64,000 nucleotides of DNA from NCBI RefSeq assembly GCF_000813985.1, contig NZ_JWLJ01000013.1, positions 1 to 64,000 on the forward strand, written 5' to 3'. Under the pieces are notes generated by a model. That model was not told the DNA's origin and did no database searches. It saw nothing but the letters and a program-made list of their open reading frames with translations. Shown one piece after another: positions 28,452 through 37,138 of the stretch (positions within the stretch are counted from its first letter, which is position 1; each line of letters opens with the position of its first letter). Source of the DNA: Ruegeria sp. ANG-R (GTDB lineage: Bacteria; Pseudomonadota; Alphaproteobacteria; Rhodobacterales; Rhodobacteraceae). Position numbers and translations under genes: made by a program.

Positions 28452-29926
28452 CTGCCGTAGAGCGTACCCCAGCGCTCGATCAGATTGCGTTGCAATTTAC
28501 GGGACCGCCGGTTCCAGGCCCGCGCGCCGTCCGGGCGTTCGCGCGACGCGCGCGGGATCGTGGCACGGTGCGCGGTATCGGCGGTGAAGATCGCAAAAGC
28601 CAGATCCACCCCATCTGCCGTTGTCATATAACCGCCAAGACCCGAGACGAAGTTCAACGTCCCCGTCTTTGCGTCGACCTTGATCGGATGATCCTTGACC
28701 GGCTGCCCATTTTTGTCGGCCAGTGTAAAGGACCGAAGCAATGGCCGCAGCTCCTCTGATTGCCCCGCCGCCACCAGCGTTTTGACCAGACCGGCGGGGG
28801 CCATGCGCGACGCTCCGCTGAGGCCGGAATGGTCGACCATCGCGATCCCATCCGCACCAAAGCGCTCTGCGGCCCACAGGTTCATTTCTGCAGCGGATTC
28901 CTCAAGGGTCTGCGGCGCAACCCCGCGCGCCTTGGTGGCCGCCAAACCCACCATTTCAGCGGTTATATTGGTCGAATATCTCAGCATCCCCTTCAGGATG
29001 CTTTCCAACGGATCGCTCTGATGCACCACCAGCTCGGTCCCTTGCGGTGCTTGCCGCGTTACCTGTACCCGGCCAAGCACGATCCCGTTCACGCGTGCCA
29101 GCGTGCGGAACACATCCCCGGCATAAAGCGCAGGCTTGCGCACCGGCAACCAGCGTGCCCCACCATTGCCTAGCGCGCCTTTGGCCACGGTCCAGCGATC
29201 CTGCCGCGCGCTTGGCTGATAGGTGTAAATCGGCAGGCTGCGGTTCTCGACCCGCATCGACGCCATATCCACCGACGGCATGTAGCTTGCACTGCGCGCA
29301 TCCATGGTCACGTCATAGCCGGTGCCCTCGCGTTTCCATTCGAAATGCACGCGGTTGAAATTCAGGGAAATCCCGCTGATCGACGGGCTATAACCCAGAT
29401 GATCCGGCTGGCCGGGATCGATGCTGAAGACGTAAGGCAGCGCCCCGTCATACACCTTGAACGCACCCTGTACCTCGGTGATCCCGGCCTTGCGCAGATT
29501 GGCCGCCATGGTGGCCAGCGCATCGGTATCCAGCAAGGGATCACCGCCACCCGCAAGGATCAGGTCGCCTTTCAAAATACCATTCTCGACCGGCCCATCC
29601 GCGATCAGGCGCGTTTCGAACCGATGCTCAGGACCCAGCACATCCAACGCGTAAAGCGCGGTCAGCGCCTTTGCGACGCTGGCGGGCGGCAGGCTCTGCC
29701 CTTCGCCATACACTTCCAGCGGGGTTCCGGTTTCCACATCGGCGACGGCAAAGACAACCTCGCCCCTCAGCCCCGCCGCTTTAACCAGCCGCTCGGCCCC
29801 GCTGGGCTGCGGCCCACGCAGCACGGGGCGCAGAGACACCAAAGGCGCCTCGGCCAGCCCCGTACCCGGAACCAGAGACGCCCCCAATCCACCCAGAAAT
29901 AAACGACGCGAAATACGATCAACCAT
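28448..29926 (-). CDS. dacB: D-alanyl-D-alanine carboxypeptidase/endopeptidase (PBP4)
   Basis: Class C PBP4 family enzyme acting on peptidoglycan cross-links in the periplasm. The nucleophile motif is SVAK in PPASVAKALTALY (about residue 79), SxN is STN in RYSTNITAEMVG and KTG is in DAKTGTLNFVSG near the C-terminus. The start at 29926 gives 492 residues with a signal containing RISRRLFLGG, close to a twin-arginine motif. A frame from 29962 adds 12 residues. Convergent with the TerB gene, with a 4-base overlap of the stops. Confidence 0.93.
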   Translation of the reverse strand: MVDRISRRLFLGGLGASLVPGTGLAEAPLVSLRPVLRGPQPSGAERLVKAAGLRGEVVFAVADVETGTPLEVYGEGQSLPPASVAKALTALYALDVLGPEHRFETRLIADGPVENGILKGDLILAGGGDPLLDTDALATMAANLRKAGITEVQGAFKVYDGALPYVFSIDPGQPDHLGYSPSISGISLNFNRVHFEWKREGTGYDVTMDARSASYMPSVDMASMRVENRSLPIYTYQPSARQDRWTVAKGALGNGGARWLPVRKPALYAGDVFRTLARVNGIVLGRVQVTRQAPQGTELVVHQSDPLESILKGMLRYSTNITAEMVGLAATKARGVAPQTLEESAAEMNLWAAERFGADGIAMVDHSGLSGASRMAPAGLVKTLVAAGQSEELRPLLRSFTLADKNGQPVKDHPIKVDAKTGTLNFVSGLGGYMTTADGVDLAFAIFTADTAHRATIPRASRERPDGARAWNRRSRKLQRNLIERWGTLYGS

Positions 29927-29993
29927 GGGTCTAATAGAATCCCAGAGCTTAAATACAGACAATCACTAGATTAAGATTATGCGCCAAGAGGAG

Positions 29994-30614
29994 TCATTCG
30001 GGCAACACCCCATCGCTCCAACCTCCGCGCTTGCGCAACTCGGTCGAGCTGACATCGACCATCGGCACGTTCACAAAACACCATGCCGGAGCCTGCGCCC
30101 GCCCCAACAAATGCCGCGCCTGCCCGTCGATGCGGTACTTGGCGTAAAGCCGCGCCGCCGGCGACATCCGCGCTGAAATCCGATCCCCCGGTCGCGCCAC
30201 GACGCCCACCGGCACGCTGTCCATGATCTCCCGCCAGTCCTTCCAGCGGTGAAACTGTGCCAGATTATCCGCGCCCATCAGCCAGACGAACCGGACCTGC
30301 GGATAAAGCCGCCTCAGCGCTGCCAGCGTATCCGCCGTCGCCCGCGTCCCTGTCAACGCCTCGATATCCGTCACCTCAACCCACGGATGCCGCATCACCT
30401 CCCGCGCCGCCACCATCCGCTGCACCAAAGGCGCAGGCCCGCGTTTCTTCAGCGGATTGCCCGGAGACACCAGCCACCACACCCGATCCAGCCCAAAGGC
30501 CTTCATCGCCTCGCGCGTCACATGCACATGGCCTTGGTGCGGAGGATCAAACGACCCCCCGAACAACCCCACGACCTGCCCGGGCCGCGCATATGGAATG
30601 GTACTGCGTTCCAT
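29994..30614 (-). CDS. nadD: Nicotinate-nucleotide adenylyltransferase
   Basis: Adenylates nicotinate mononucleotide, the step before NadE in NAD synthesis. The nucleotidyltransferase motif [14 protein letters not shown] (about residues 18-31) has the (T/H)xGH pattern and the C-terminal SSTELR motif (ISSTxxR type) is present. Length 206 from the ATG at 30614; an in-frame TTG at 30650 overlaps the stop of the MOSC gene and could be used through coupling. NadE is encoded 17 kb away. Confidence 0.92.
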   Translation of the reverse strand: MERSTIPYARPGQVVGLFGGSFDPPHQGHVHVTREAMKAFGLDRVWWLVSPGNPLKKRGPAPLVQRMVAAREVMRHPWVEVTDIEALTGTRATADTLAALRRLYPQVRFVWLMGADNLAQFHRWKDWREIMDSVPVGVVARPGDRISARMSPAARLYAKYRIDGQARHLLGRAQAPAWCFVNVPMVDVSSTELRKRGGWSDGVLPE

Positions 30615-30646
30615 CCTCTGCTGATGTTCAGAACTGAGAGATGTTG

Positions 30647-31117
30647 TCAATCAATCGGCTGCACTACATCGCCAAGCCTGACCTGCCCCGGTTGCACCAC
30701 TTCGGCACACCATCCCCCATGCCCTCGCATGGCAGAATAACCCCCTTTGCCCAGCGCCTCCTCCATCCGGCTGCAGGGCGCACAAATCACAGTGAACCGT
30801 AAAACAGCCTCCCCCACCTGCACCTCGCGCCCCTTAAGTGCCGCCAGATTGATCCCTGAAACCACCAGATTGCGCCGCAGGGTTTCAGGCGCCACGGGTT
30901 CTTGCCCCAGATAAGACCCAATCGCCCCCAGATGCTCCTGCTGGATCAAAGTTACCGCCCGCTTGCCCGCGCGACTGCGGTCGCCGTCGAGGCCAACGGC
31001 TGAGATCAGCGTTGAGGCCACCGCTTTGACCGTAGCCCGCCGATCGGGCCGCATTCCGATCCATTCAACGCGCCCGGGCTGCGCCCAGCCGGAAATCAGG
31101 GTCTTCAAATCCGCCAT
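30647..31117 (-). CDS. MOSC domain-containing protein
   Basis: Protein of 156 residues of the YiiM-like MOSC class. Visible features are the start of the beta-barrel ([14 protein letters not shown]), [20 protein letters not shown] (about residues 46-65), [20 protein letters not shown] (about 80-99) and the conserved Cys in APCSRMEE (about 116-123). MOSC proteins handle sulfur in molybdenum-cofactor enzymes or detoxify N-hydroxylated bases. It is upstream of nadD and overlaps its possible TTG start. Confidence 0.9.
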   Translation of the reverse strand: MADLKTLISGWAQPGRVEWIGMRPDRRATVKAVASTLISAVGLDGDRSRAGKRAVTLIQQEHLGAIGSYLGQEPVAPETLRRNLVVSGINLAALKGREVQVGEAVLRFTVICAPCSRMEEALGKGGYSAMRGHGGWCAEVVQPGQVRLGDVVQPID

Positions 31118-31231
31118 CGCTAATCTCGCCGCATTGCTCTCATTCGAGCTAGTAGCGTAACTTTCTCAAAGCAAGAGCGGCAGGGTTACTGCCTGCCGCC
31201 CTATAATCGTCATCAGATCAATACTTCACCG

Positions 31232-31762
31232 TCAGTGAGAGTGTTTGCTGGCCGGTTGCAGATACAAGCCCGGCGCAGGTTGTTCCAAATCGTGCGGATC
31301 TTGACCTTGGACCGGAATTTCCACCCAATTGTGGCTCCCATTGGCACATTCCTGAATGGTCGGGAAAAACAGCATCTGATCTGCCGCAAGCGATCCATCC
31401 AGCTTGGCCCGGAATGTGAATTCATCGTAGTGATCATTCGACAATTCGCCAGTCCAAACAATCTCTTGCACACCCGATGTCAAGGTCGTGCCGTAGTAGT
31501 CATAGCTGTTGGCATAGTCGCCCGAGACAGTCTCGAGCGTCCAGCCCGGCTTGGGCATCGGCTTAACTGAAATTACACCTTCAGGGATTGCAATGCGCAG
31601 TTTCAGCGTTGCTTCACCTTCGCAGCCGTGACCAACCCGCATCACGCCTTTGTAGAAGCTGCCCACCTGGGCCTCCTGCTGCTCGAGTGTGGCATGTGCG
31701 TTCACAGTTGTCCCCATTACAGCCACGATCATCGCAGCCGATGCAAATGTCATCAGTTTCAT
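31232..31762 (-). CDS. YcnI-family (DUF1775) copper-binding periplasmic protein
   Basis: Protein of 176 residues from the ATG at 31762, which follows AAGGA; a longer frame begins at 31804. The signal peptide ends in VNA and the mature chain starts with His (HATLEQQEA), the residue that ligates copper in YcnI. Other typical segments are GHGCEGEATLKLRIAIPEGV, PKPGWTLE and FFPTIQECANGSHNWVEIP. The C-terminus is His-containing (KHSH). It is downstream of a DUF2946 gene; the pair is probably an operon for copper handling. The role in copper delivery is known only for relatives. Confidence 0.87.
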   Translation of the reverse strand: MKLMTFASAAMIVAVMGTTVNAHATLEQQEAQVGSFYKGVMRVGHGCEGEATLKLRIAIPEGVISVKPMPKPGWTLETVSGDYANSYDYYGTTLTSGVQEIVWTGELSNDHYDEFTFRAKLDGSLAADQMLFFPTIQECANGSHNWVEIPVQGQDPHDLEQPAPGLYLQPASKHSH

Positions 31763-31810
31763 AAGAATTTTCCTTGTTTGACGTTTGGTTTCGTCCGGTA
31801 TCATCCCGGA

Positions 31811-32164
31811 TTAAAGCTTCACGCCATCCAAGGGGGGGGCACGCGCATAATACGCCTTTGTCGCACCAAACGGCACCATCGCCGCCTGCGTTGGAATAAG
31901 AAGCGACACACATTTTGCGGAAAAGGACTCCAGCGCCGGAGCTTCACTAAGGGTGACGCCACTCTCGGCCATAGTGCAGATCGGGCACTTGCTTTCATCA
32001 GCGCTTGTTTCACCGAATCCGCAAATGTCTCCGGGTGCAAAGCCCAGCAAAACCGGATCTGAAGGTGATGACACGGGCCGTGCAATGTGCAGGCTGGCCA
32101 ATACGACAAAGCCCAACGCTGCAAGCAGCGCCAATCCCGTTCTAAGGCGATTCCGTGTCGTCAC
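31811..32164 (-). CDS. DUF2946-like membrane protein
   Basis: Protein of 117 residues with one N-terminal hydrophobic segment (about 10-28). A Cys pair CPICT lies in the middle (about residues 60-64) and the C-terminus ends near ARAPPL, both typical of DUF2946 proteins found beside copper genes. The conserved Cys may bind metal. It precedes the YcnI gene by 48 bases on the same strand, which supports a shared role. Confidence 0.72.
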   Translation of the reverse strand: MTTRNRLRTGLALLAALGFVVLASLHIARPVSSPSDPVLLGFAPGDICGFGETSADESKCPICTMAESGVTLSEAPALESFSAKCVSLLIPTQAAMVPFGATKAYYARAPPLDGVKL

Positions 32165-32355
32165 TTTGACAGGCCAATTCGATTTCCGTTCATCGACGGC
32201 TTAGTACCCCTTCCGGCCCGACGCAACGCCTTCTGACAATTGAGCACACGCCTCCGCAATCAAAATCAATCCCTCGACGCGATCCCGATTGCCCCAGCGC
32301 CCACCTTTCGCTATCACACCGCCCAACTCAATTTCCCCGACCCAGAGGACGCGAC

Positions 32356-34023
32356 ATGGCCGCCTATCAATATGTCTACCACATGCAGGGTGTCTCCAAG
32401 ACCTATCCCGGTGGCAAGAAGTGCTTTGAAAACATCCACCTCAGCTTTCTGCCCGGCGTGAAAATCGGTGTCGTCGGCGTCAACGGCGCGGGTAAATCGA
32501 CCCTGATGAAGATCATGGCGGGCCTCGACACCGACTTCACCGGTGAAGCTTGGGCGGCTGAGGGCGCCAAGGTCGGCTATCTGCCGCAGGAGCCACAGCT
32601 GGATGAAACGCTCACAGTCCGCGAAAACGTCATGCTGGGCGTGGCCGCGAAAAAGGCCAAGGTCGACCGATTCAACGAGATCGCCATTGAGATGGCGGAA
32701 AACTATTCCGATGAACTGATGGAAGAAATGACCACCCTGCAGGATTCCATCGATTCCGAAAACCTGTGGGACCTCGACAGTCAGATCGACGTCTCGATGG
32801 AGGCGCTGCGCTGCCCGCCGGACGACGCCAACATCGCCAACCTCTCGGGCGGTGAGAAACGCCGCGTGGCGCTCTGCAAACTGCTGCTCGAAGCGCCCGA
32901 CATGCTGCTGCTTGATGAGCCGACCAACCACCTGGATGCCGAGACCATCGCCTGGTTGCAACAGCACCTGATCGACTACAAGGGCACCATCCTGATCGTC
33001 ACCCACGACCGTTATTTCCTGGACGACATCACCGGCTGGATCCTCGAACTCGACCGTGGCCGCGGCATTCCTTACGAGGGCAACTACTCCGCATGGCTGG
33101 AACAAAAGGCAAAACGGCTGGAGCAGGAAGCGCGCGAGGACAAGTCCAAGCAGAAGACCCTGCAGCGCGAATTGGAATGGATGCGTCAGGGCCAGAAGGC
33201 CCGTCAGGCCAAATCCAAGGCCCGGATCAACGCCTATAACGAGCTGGCGGATCAGTCCGAACGCGAAAAGCTGACCCGCGCCCAGATCGTCATCCCCAAC
33301 GGCCAGCGCCTTGGTGGCAAGGTGATCGAGGTCGAGGGCCTGTCGAAACACATGGGCGACAAGCAACTGATCGAAGGGCTGGACTTCGCCCTGCCCCCCG
33401 GCGGCATCGTCGGTGTCATCGGCCCCAACGGAGCAGGTAAATCGACGCTCTTCAAAATGCTCACCGGTCAGGAACAGCCCGACGCAGGCACCATCACGCT
33501 GGGCGACACGGTCGAGCTGTCCTATGTCGACCAGTCCCGCGACGACCTGAAAGACAACGACACCGTGTGGGAGGCAATCACTGGCGGCGCCGAGATCATC
33601 CAGTTGGGCGACGCGCAGGTCAATTCCCGCGCCTATTGCTCGTCCTTCAACTTTAAGGGCGGCGATCAGCAGAAAAAGGTCTCGCTGCTGTCAGGGGGTG
33701 AGCGCAACCGCGTCCACATGGCTCGCCTGCTGAAAGAGGGCGGCAACGTCCTGCTGCTCGACGAACCGACCAACGACCTTGACGTCGAAACCCTACGCGC
33801 ACTGGAAGACGCGCTGGTCGATTTCGCCGGCTGCGCCGTCGTCATCTCACACGACCGCTTCTTCCTCGACCGGATTTGCACGCATATTCTGGCCTTCGAA
33901 GGCGACGCCCATGTGGAATGGTTCGAGGGCAACTTCGAGGACTACGAAGAAGACAAAAAGCGCCGTCTGGGACCGGACGCTCTGGAGCCCAAGCGATTGA
34001 AGCATAAGAAGTTTGCGAGGTGA
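32356..34023 (+). CDS. ettA: Energy-dependent translational throttle protein EttA (ABC-F)
   Basis: ABC-F ATPase that binds the ribosomal E site and gates the first step of elongation by ATP/ADP ratio. Two ABC domains are present with Walker A GVNGAGKST (about residues 39-47) and GPNGAGKST (about 356-364), signatures LSGGEKRRV and LSGGERNRV, and Walker B LLLDEPTNHLD and LLLDEPTNDLD. The arm motif and the linker rich in Lys and Arg between them fit EttA. Length 555, as expected. A reverse transcriptase gene starts three bases after its stop. Confidence 0.96.
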   Translation: MAAYQYVYHMQGVSKTYPGGKKCFENIHLSFLPGVKIGVVGVNGAGKSTLMKIMAGLDTDFTGEAWAAEGAKVGYLPQEPQLDETLTVRENVMLGVAAKKAKVDRFNEIAIEMAENYSDELMEEMTTLQDSIDSENLWDLDSQIDVSMEALRCPPDDANIANLSGGEKRRVALCKLLLEAPDMLLLDEPTNHLDAETIAWLQQHLIDYKGTILIVTHDRYFLDDITGWILELDRGRGIPYEGNYSAWLEQKAKRLEQEAREDKSKQKTLQRELEWMRQGQKARQAKSKARINAYNELADQSEREKLTRAQIVIPNGQRLGGKVIEVEGLSKHMGDKQLIEGLDFALPPGGIVGVIGPNGAGKSTLFKMLTGQEQPDAGTITLGDTVELSYVDQSRDDLKDNDTVWEAITGGAEIIQLGDAQVNSRAYCSSFNFKGGDQQKKVSLLSGGERNRVHMARLLKEGGNVLLLDEPTNDLDVETLRALEDALVDFAGCAVVISHDRFFLDRICTHILAFEGDAHVEWFEGNFEDYEEDKKRRLGPDALEPKRLKHKKFAR

Positions 34024-34026
34024 CAC

Positions 34027-35574
34027 TTGCCGCACAAAGTTTCTAAAGCTCAAGCAGATTGGACGATAGAACACCTATGCAAGTATGGGGATACGGATAT
34101 ATTTCCGTACCCCTTTGAACTTAAGTTTCTTAAGGACTTCAAAGACAAGATTTCTGATGAGATCGCAGGCACTGACCTCCATCAATATAATCAGATTTCG
34201 GCAATTGAGTCACTTGTACCAAAAAATAGGTACGGATTTCGCGTCGCACATCAGTTGTTTCCAATCGATCTGCTGGTGTTTTCTTCACTTGTATTCGAAG
34301 CCGCGCAGCAATTGGAACAATATCGCGATCCCGCAAAGAACTCGCGTGTGTTTTCATATCGGTTTTCACCCGACAGTGAATTCAGGCTATTTAGTGCTGA
34401 TCACCGTTTTAAAGACTGGATGTCACGAGTATGGGCGTTAGCGGCGTTTGGAGAAGACGAATATTCGCATGTAATTAAGACTGACATTTCCGATTTTTAT
34501 CAACGGATTTATCGCCATCGCATTGAAAACATAGTTGAAACCGCCACTGGCAGCAAAGAGATAGCCAGCCTAATAGAAAGGTTCATGGACAGTTGGCGAG
34601 GCAAACAATCGTTCGGAATTCCAGTCGGTGGGAACGCGGCTCGAATTTTGGCAGAGGCGGCACTAAGTGATATCGATCAAGCGATGATCTCTGAGGGCTA
34701 TGATTTCTGCAGATACGTCGACGATTTCGTAATTTTCGTTAAACACGAACAAGACCCAGATGCCGCAATTGCTTTTCTCGCGGGGCAGTTGTTCACCAAT
34801 GAAGGTCTTGGCTTAAACAACCACAAAACCCGACTGTTCACTCAAAAAGAGTTCTTTGAATCATACGAGGTAGTTAACGCTGAAGATCAGGACGCGGCCG
34901 AAGAAGCGGCAGTTGAGAAGCTATTTTGGGCCGCATATGACGATGACGGTAGCAACCCTGAAGCATTCGAAATGCTGCTCCAACAAGATTTGAGGGGTCA
35001 ACTAGAAGAAGAGATTTCGAAGGACTTTTGGGACGTCAGCCACATCAAAGTATTGCTGAGAGCTCTACGGCTCACAAAGAACAAAGACATACCTAAGTAC
35101 ATTCGAGAGAATCTAAAACAATTCCTACCCTTTGCAAAAGACGTCGTACTTCTGATTGACGAACTTGGCATAGATGGCGATTCAACTTTCAAAGATGCTG
35201 GCGACGAAATAGTTGAGTTGTTGTTATCAGAGCGTTTGAGACCCCTAGAAGCTACAAGGGCATGGCTGCTTGAGCTATTTGTTAGAAACCGGGTCGATAT
35301 AAGCGCTGCCCAAGTCCGCCGCCTTGATGCTCTTCCCGGAACTCTCGATGCCCGTCAACTTTGTTTGATTAGGGGTGCAATGCGAGATTTGGGCTATTTT
35401 CGGCAGCGAAAAGCTCGAGTTGATGAACTGCCCGTCTGGACCCAGCCCGCATTTATCTTTGCGGCTAAATGCCTCCCGCGAGAAGAGTATAGGTTTTGGT
35501 TGAATAGCATCAAAGACCGCGTTCGCTTTCCTCTCGGCTCTCAGTTCGTTTCATGGTGCAGGCAACTTAACTAG
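34027..35574 (+). CDS. Abi/DRT-like reverse transcriptase
   Basis: Stand-alone reverse transcriptase of 515 residues. Motif A is KTDISDFYQRIY (catalytic Asp153), motif B GIPVGGNAARILAEAA (about 197-212) and motif C RYVDDFVIF (YVDD at 230-233). The polymerase part covers about residues 60-290. The rest (about 300-515) is helical without a known motif, like the repeat-rich C-termini of AbiA/AbiK and UG (DRT) phage-defence enzymes. I see no maturase, endonuclease or RxxxxH HEPN motif. The start must be TTG at 34027, with GAGG inside the end of ettA; the first in-frame ATG is at residue 132. Codon use and AT content differ strongly from ettA. A REP and a broken RAYT follow. The exact DRT class is not determined. 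Confidence 0.85.
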   Translation: MPHKVSKAQADWTIEHLCKYGDTDIFPYPFELKFLKDFKDKISDEIAGTDLHQYNQISAIESLVPKNRYGFRVAHQLFPIDLLVFSSLVFEAAQQLEQYRDPAKNSRVFSYRFSPDSEFRLFSADHRFKDWMSRVWALAAFGEDEYSHVIKTDISDFYQRIYRHRIENIVETATGSKEIASLIERFMDSWRGKQSFGIPVGGNAARILAEAALSDIDQAMISEGYDFCRYVDDFVIFVKHEQDPDAAIAFLAGQLFTNEGLGLNNHKTRLFTQKEFFESYEVVNAEDQDAAEEAAVEKLFWAAYDDDGSNPEAFEMLLQQDLRGQLEEEISKDFWDVSHIKVLLRALRLTKNKDIPKYIRENLKQFLPFAKDVVLLIDELGIDGDSTFKDAGDEIVELLLSERLRPLEATRAWLLELFVRNRVDISAAQVRRLDALPGTLDARQLCLIRGAMRDLGYFRQRKARVDELPVWTQPAFIFAAKCLPREEYRFWLNSIKDRVRFPLGSQFVSWCRQLN

Positions 35575-35880
35575 CAAGCGTAGGATGGGGTTACACCCCA
35601 ACTTCCCCGCCCCCAACACCCGACGCCTAAACCTCGATTTAATCGCACCCCACCGCGTCGAATAATCCGCATCCCCCGGCGGCAAGGTCCAAATCGCGTG
35701 CAGGTGATCGGGCAACACCACAAACGCGTCGCACCAAAACGGCCGCTCCCTTTGGGTCACCGCAAAGGCTGCTCTCAAATGCTCCACCTCGCGCACCAAT
35801 AGGTCCGACAACCGATCAGCCAGAGAGGCGGTGAAAAAGTACTTGGCTCCGGGAATGCGGACCCGCCGATAATCGCTCAT
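35551..35880 (-). pseudogene. Truncated REP-associated tyrosine transposase (RAYT)
   Basis: The first 87 residues match RAYT/IS200-like Y1 transposases: RRVRIPGAKYFFTASLADR, then FWCDAFVVLPDHLHAIWTLP with the HUH-type pair HLH, and STRWGAIKSRFRRR. The frame then runs into the REP at 35580-35600 and stops at 35551. A normal RAYT has 160-190 residues; the second half, with the catalytic Tyr, is missing. The gene is therefore inactive. The break lies next to the REP, so a deletion between the gene and its flanking REP is likely. Confidence 0.83.
35580..35600 (+). repeat. Single REP element
   Basis: GTAGGATGGGG head and TGGGGT/ACCCCA hairpin with a TAC loop. It is the same type as the REP pair at 17884-17951. 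It starts six bases after the reverse transcriptase stop and lies within the truncated RAYT frame. Confidence 0.82.
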
Positions 35881-36207
35881 AACCCGACAGGAACACGGGC
35901 TTGGTTAACGGTTGCTGAATCCCGAAGGCGCGCTTTGTGTGGATAACCGCAACATATCGGTTACCGCCGGAACGATAACCAAACCCATCGGCGGATTCTT
36001 GTACAAGTCGGACGATTGCCCCTCAAACCCTTGTACAAACCCTACAATCCACCCTTGCCACATCGCCTGACCGATGCCATATCCATGAGGCTTACGTTTT
36101 TCTATTTCGACCTGCTGTCTCCTTCCACGGCGTTCAGTCTATCGATCCAGACAACGACGCCGGGCTGCCGCAACTCCGTGGGCAGCACTTAAACAGGAGT
36201 AACGGAT
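35881..36207. other. Cold-shock gene leader and promoter region
   Basis: About 330 bases upstream of the cold-shock gene. The left part holds an imperfect inverted repeat (GATAACCG/CGGTTACC). The palindrome TTGTACAA occurs twice within 40 bases (near 36000 and 36030). The right part is probably a long 5' untranslated leader, usual for cold-shock genes. No gene is seen. Confidence 0.45.
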
Positions 36208-36414
36208 ATGCCAGCAGGCACCGTAAAATGGTTCAACACCACCAAAGGCTTCGGCTTTATCGCACCGGAAGAGGGCGGCAAAGACGTCTTCGTACACATC
36301 TCGGCTGTCGAGCGTTCGGGCCTCACCGGTCTGGCCGACAACCAGAAAGTCACGTACGAACTGCGCGCCGGTCGTGACGGCCGCGAAAGCGCAGACAACA
36401 TCGAACTGGCCTAA
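36208..36414 (+). CDS. Cold-shock protein, CspA family
   Basis: Single cold-shock domain of 68 residues that binds single-stranded RNA and DNA. RNP1 is KGFGFI (residues 13-18) and RNP2 DVFVHI (about 28-33). It starts MPAGTVKWFNTTKGFGFI, the classic form. A good AGGAG lies upstream, and a hairpin with a T6 loop follows. Role in RNA chaperoning is known for the family; cold induction cannot be judged here. Confidence 0.95.
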   Translation: MPAGTVKWFNTTKGFGFIAPEEGGKDVFVHISAVERSGLTGLADNQKVTYELRAGRDGRESADNIELA

Positions 36415-36424
36415 GCCGTTCAAA

Positions 36425-36446
36425 GGGCGGAGTTTTTTCTCCGCCC
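36425..36446 (+). terminator. Hairpin after the cold-shock gene
   Basis: GGGCGGAG/CTCCGCCC arms around a T6 loop, 11 bases after the stop. Strong stem, no T tract behind it. Confidence 0.65.
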
Positions 36447-36583
36447 ACCCCACTATACCAGCGTTGAGTGTGTGGCATAGGGAATACATCACAATCGGGT
36501 TATCTCTCCCCGGTGATTGACCAATTCGGCTATCATTTCGAAACTACGTTTATGATTTCTTTGGTCATTTGAGGGAAACCACC

Positions 36584-37138
36584 ATGTTCACACGCCGCGT
36601 ATTTCTGGCTGGTACTGCTGCCAGCCTGCTGCCGGGCGTAGCCAGCGCCAAAAAAGCGGTCGAGTATGATCCGACGCCGCAATTCGTGCGGGTCAAAAAG
36701 CAATTCCTGCCCGGTCAGCTGCTGGTCGTTCCCCGCTCCTTCTACCTTTATTATATAACCGAACCCCGCAAAGCGATCCGCTACGGCTGCGGTGTTGGCA
36801 AGGCTGGTTTGGAGTTCACCGGAACCGCAACCATCGACGTCAAGAAGGAATGGCCCACATGGCGGCCGACCGATGAGATGATCGAACGCGACCCGGTGGC
36901 CTATGCCCGCTTCAAGGATAACGACTATGTTCAACCCGGCGGAAGCGATAACCCATTGGGCGCGCGTGCGCTCTATCTGTTCCAGAACGGCGTCGACACC
37001 TATTTCCGTATCCATGGCACGACGCAGCCTCAAACCATTGGGCGCGCAGCGTCGAATGGATGTATCCGGATGCTGAACGAGCATGTGGTCGACCTGTATA
37101 ACCGGGTCCCGATTGGTACAGTCGTGACAGTGGTCTAA
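36584..37138 (+). CDS. L,D-transpeptidase (YkuD/ErfK family)
   Basis: Periplasmic enzyme that forms 3-3 cross-links or attaches proteins to peptidoglycan. The catalytic motif HGTTQPQTIGRAASNGCIRM (about residues 143-162) contains the conserved His, Ser and nucleophilic Cys. A signal with MFTRRVFLAGTAAS begins the protein, with two Arg before the hydrophobic part. The ATG at 36584 follows GAGGGA. Length 184. It converges on the SRAP gene with a 4-base overlap. Confidence 0.93.
   Translation: MFTRRVFLAGTAASLLPGVASAKKAVEYDPTPQFVRVKKQFLPGQLLVVPRSFYLYYITEPRKAIRYGCGVGKAGLEFTGTATIDVKKEWPTWRPTDEMIERDPVAYARFKDNDYVQPGGSDNPLGARALYLFQNGVDTYFRIHGTTQPQTIGRAASNGCIRMLNEHVVDLYNRVPIGTVVTVV

Noticed and set aside
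32314..33366. A 350-codon frame opposite ettA
   Set aside because: Mirror frame of a GC-rich gene, without a start signal or domain.
34027..35574. RT as retron, group II intron or diversity-generating element
   Set aside because: There is no space for an msr-msd RNA before the gene, no maturase or endonuclease domain, and no variable/template repeat nearby.
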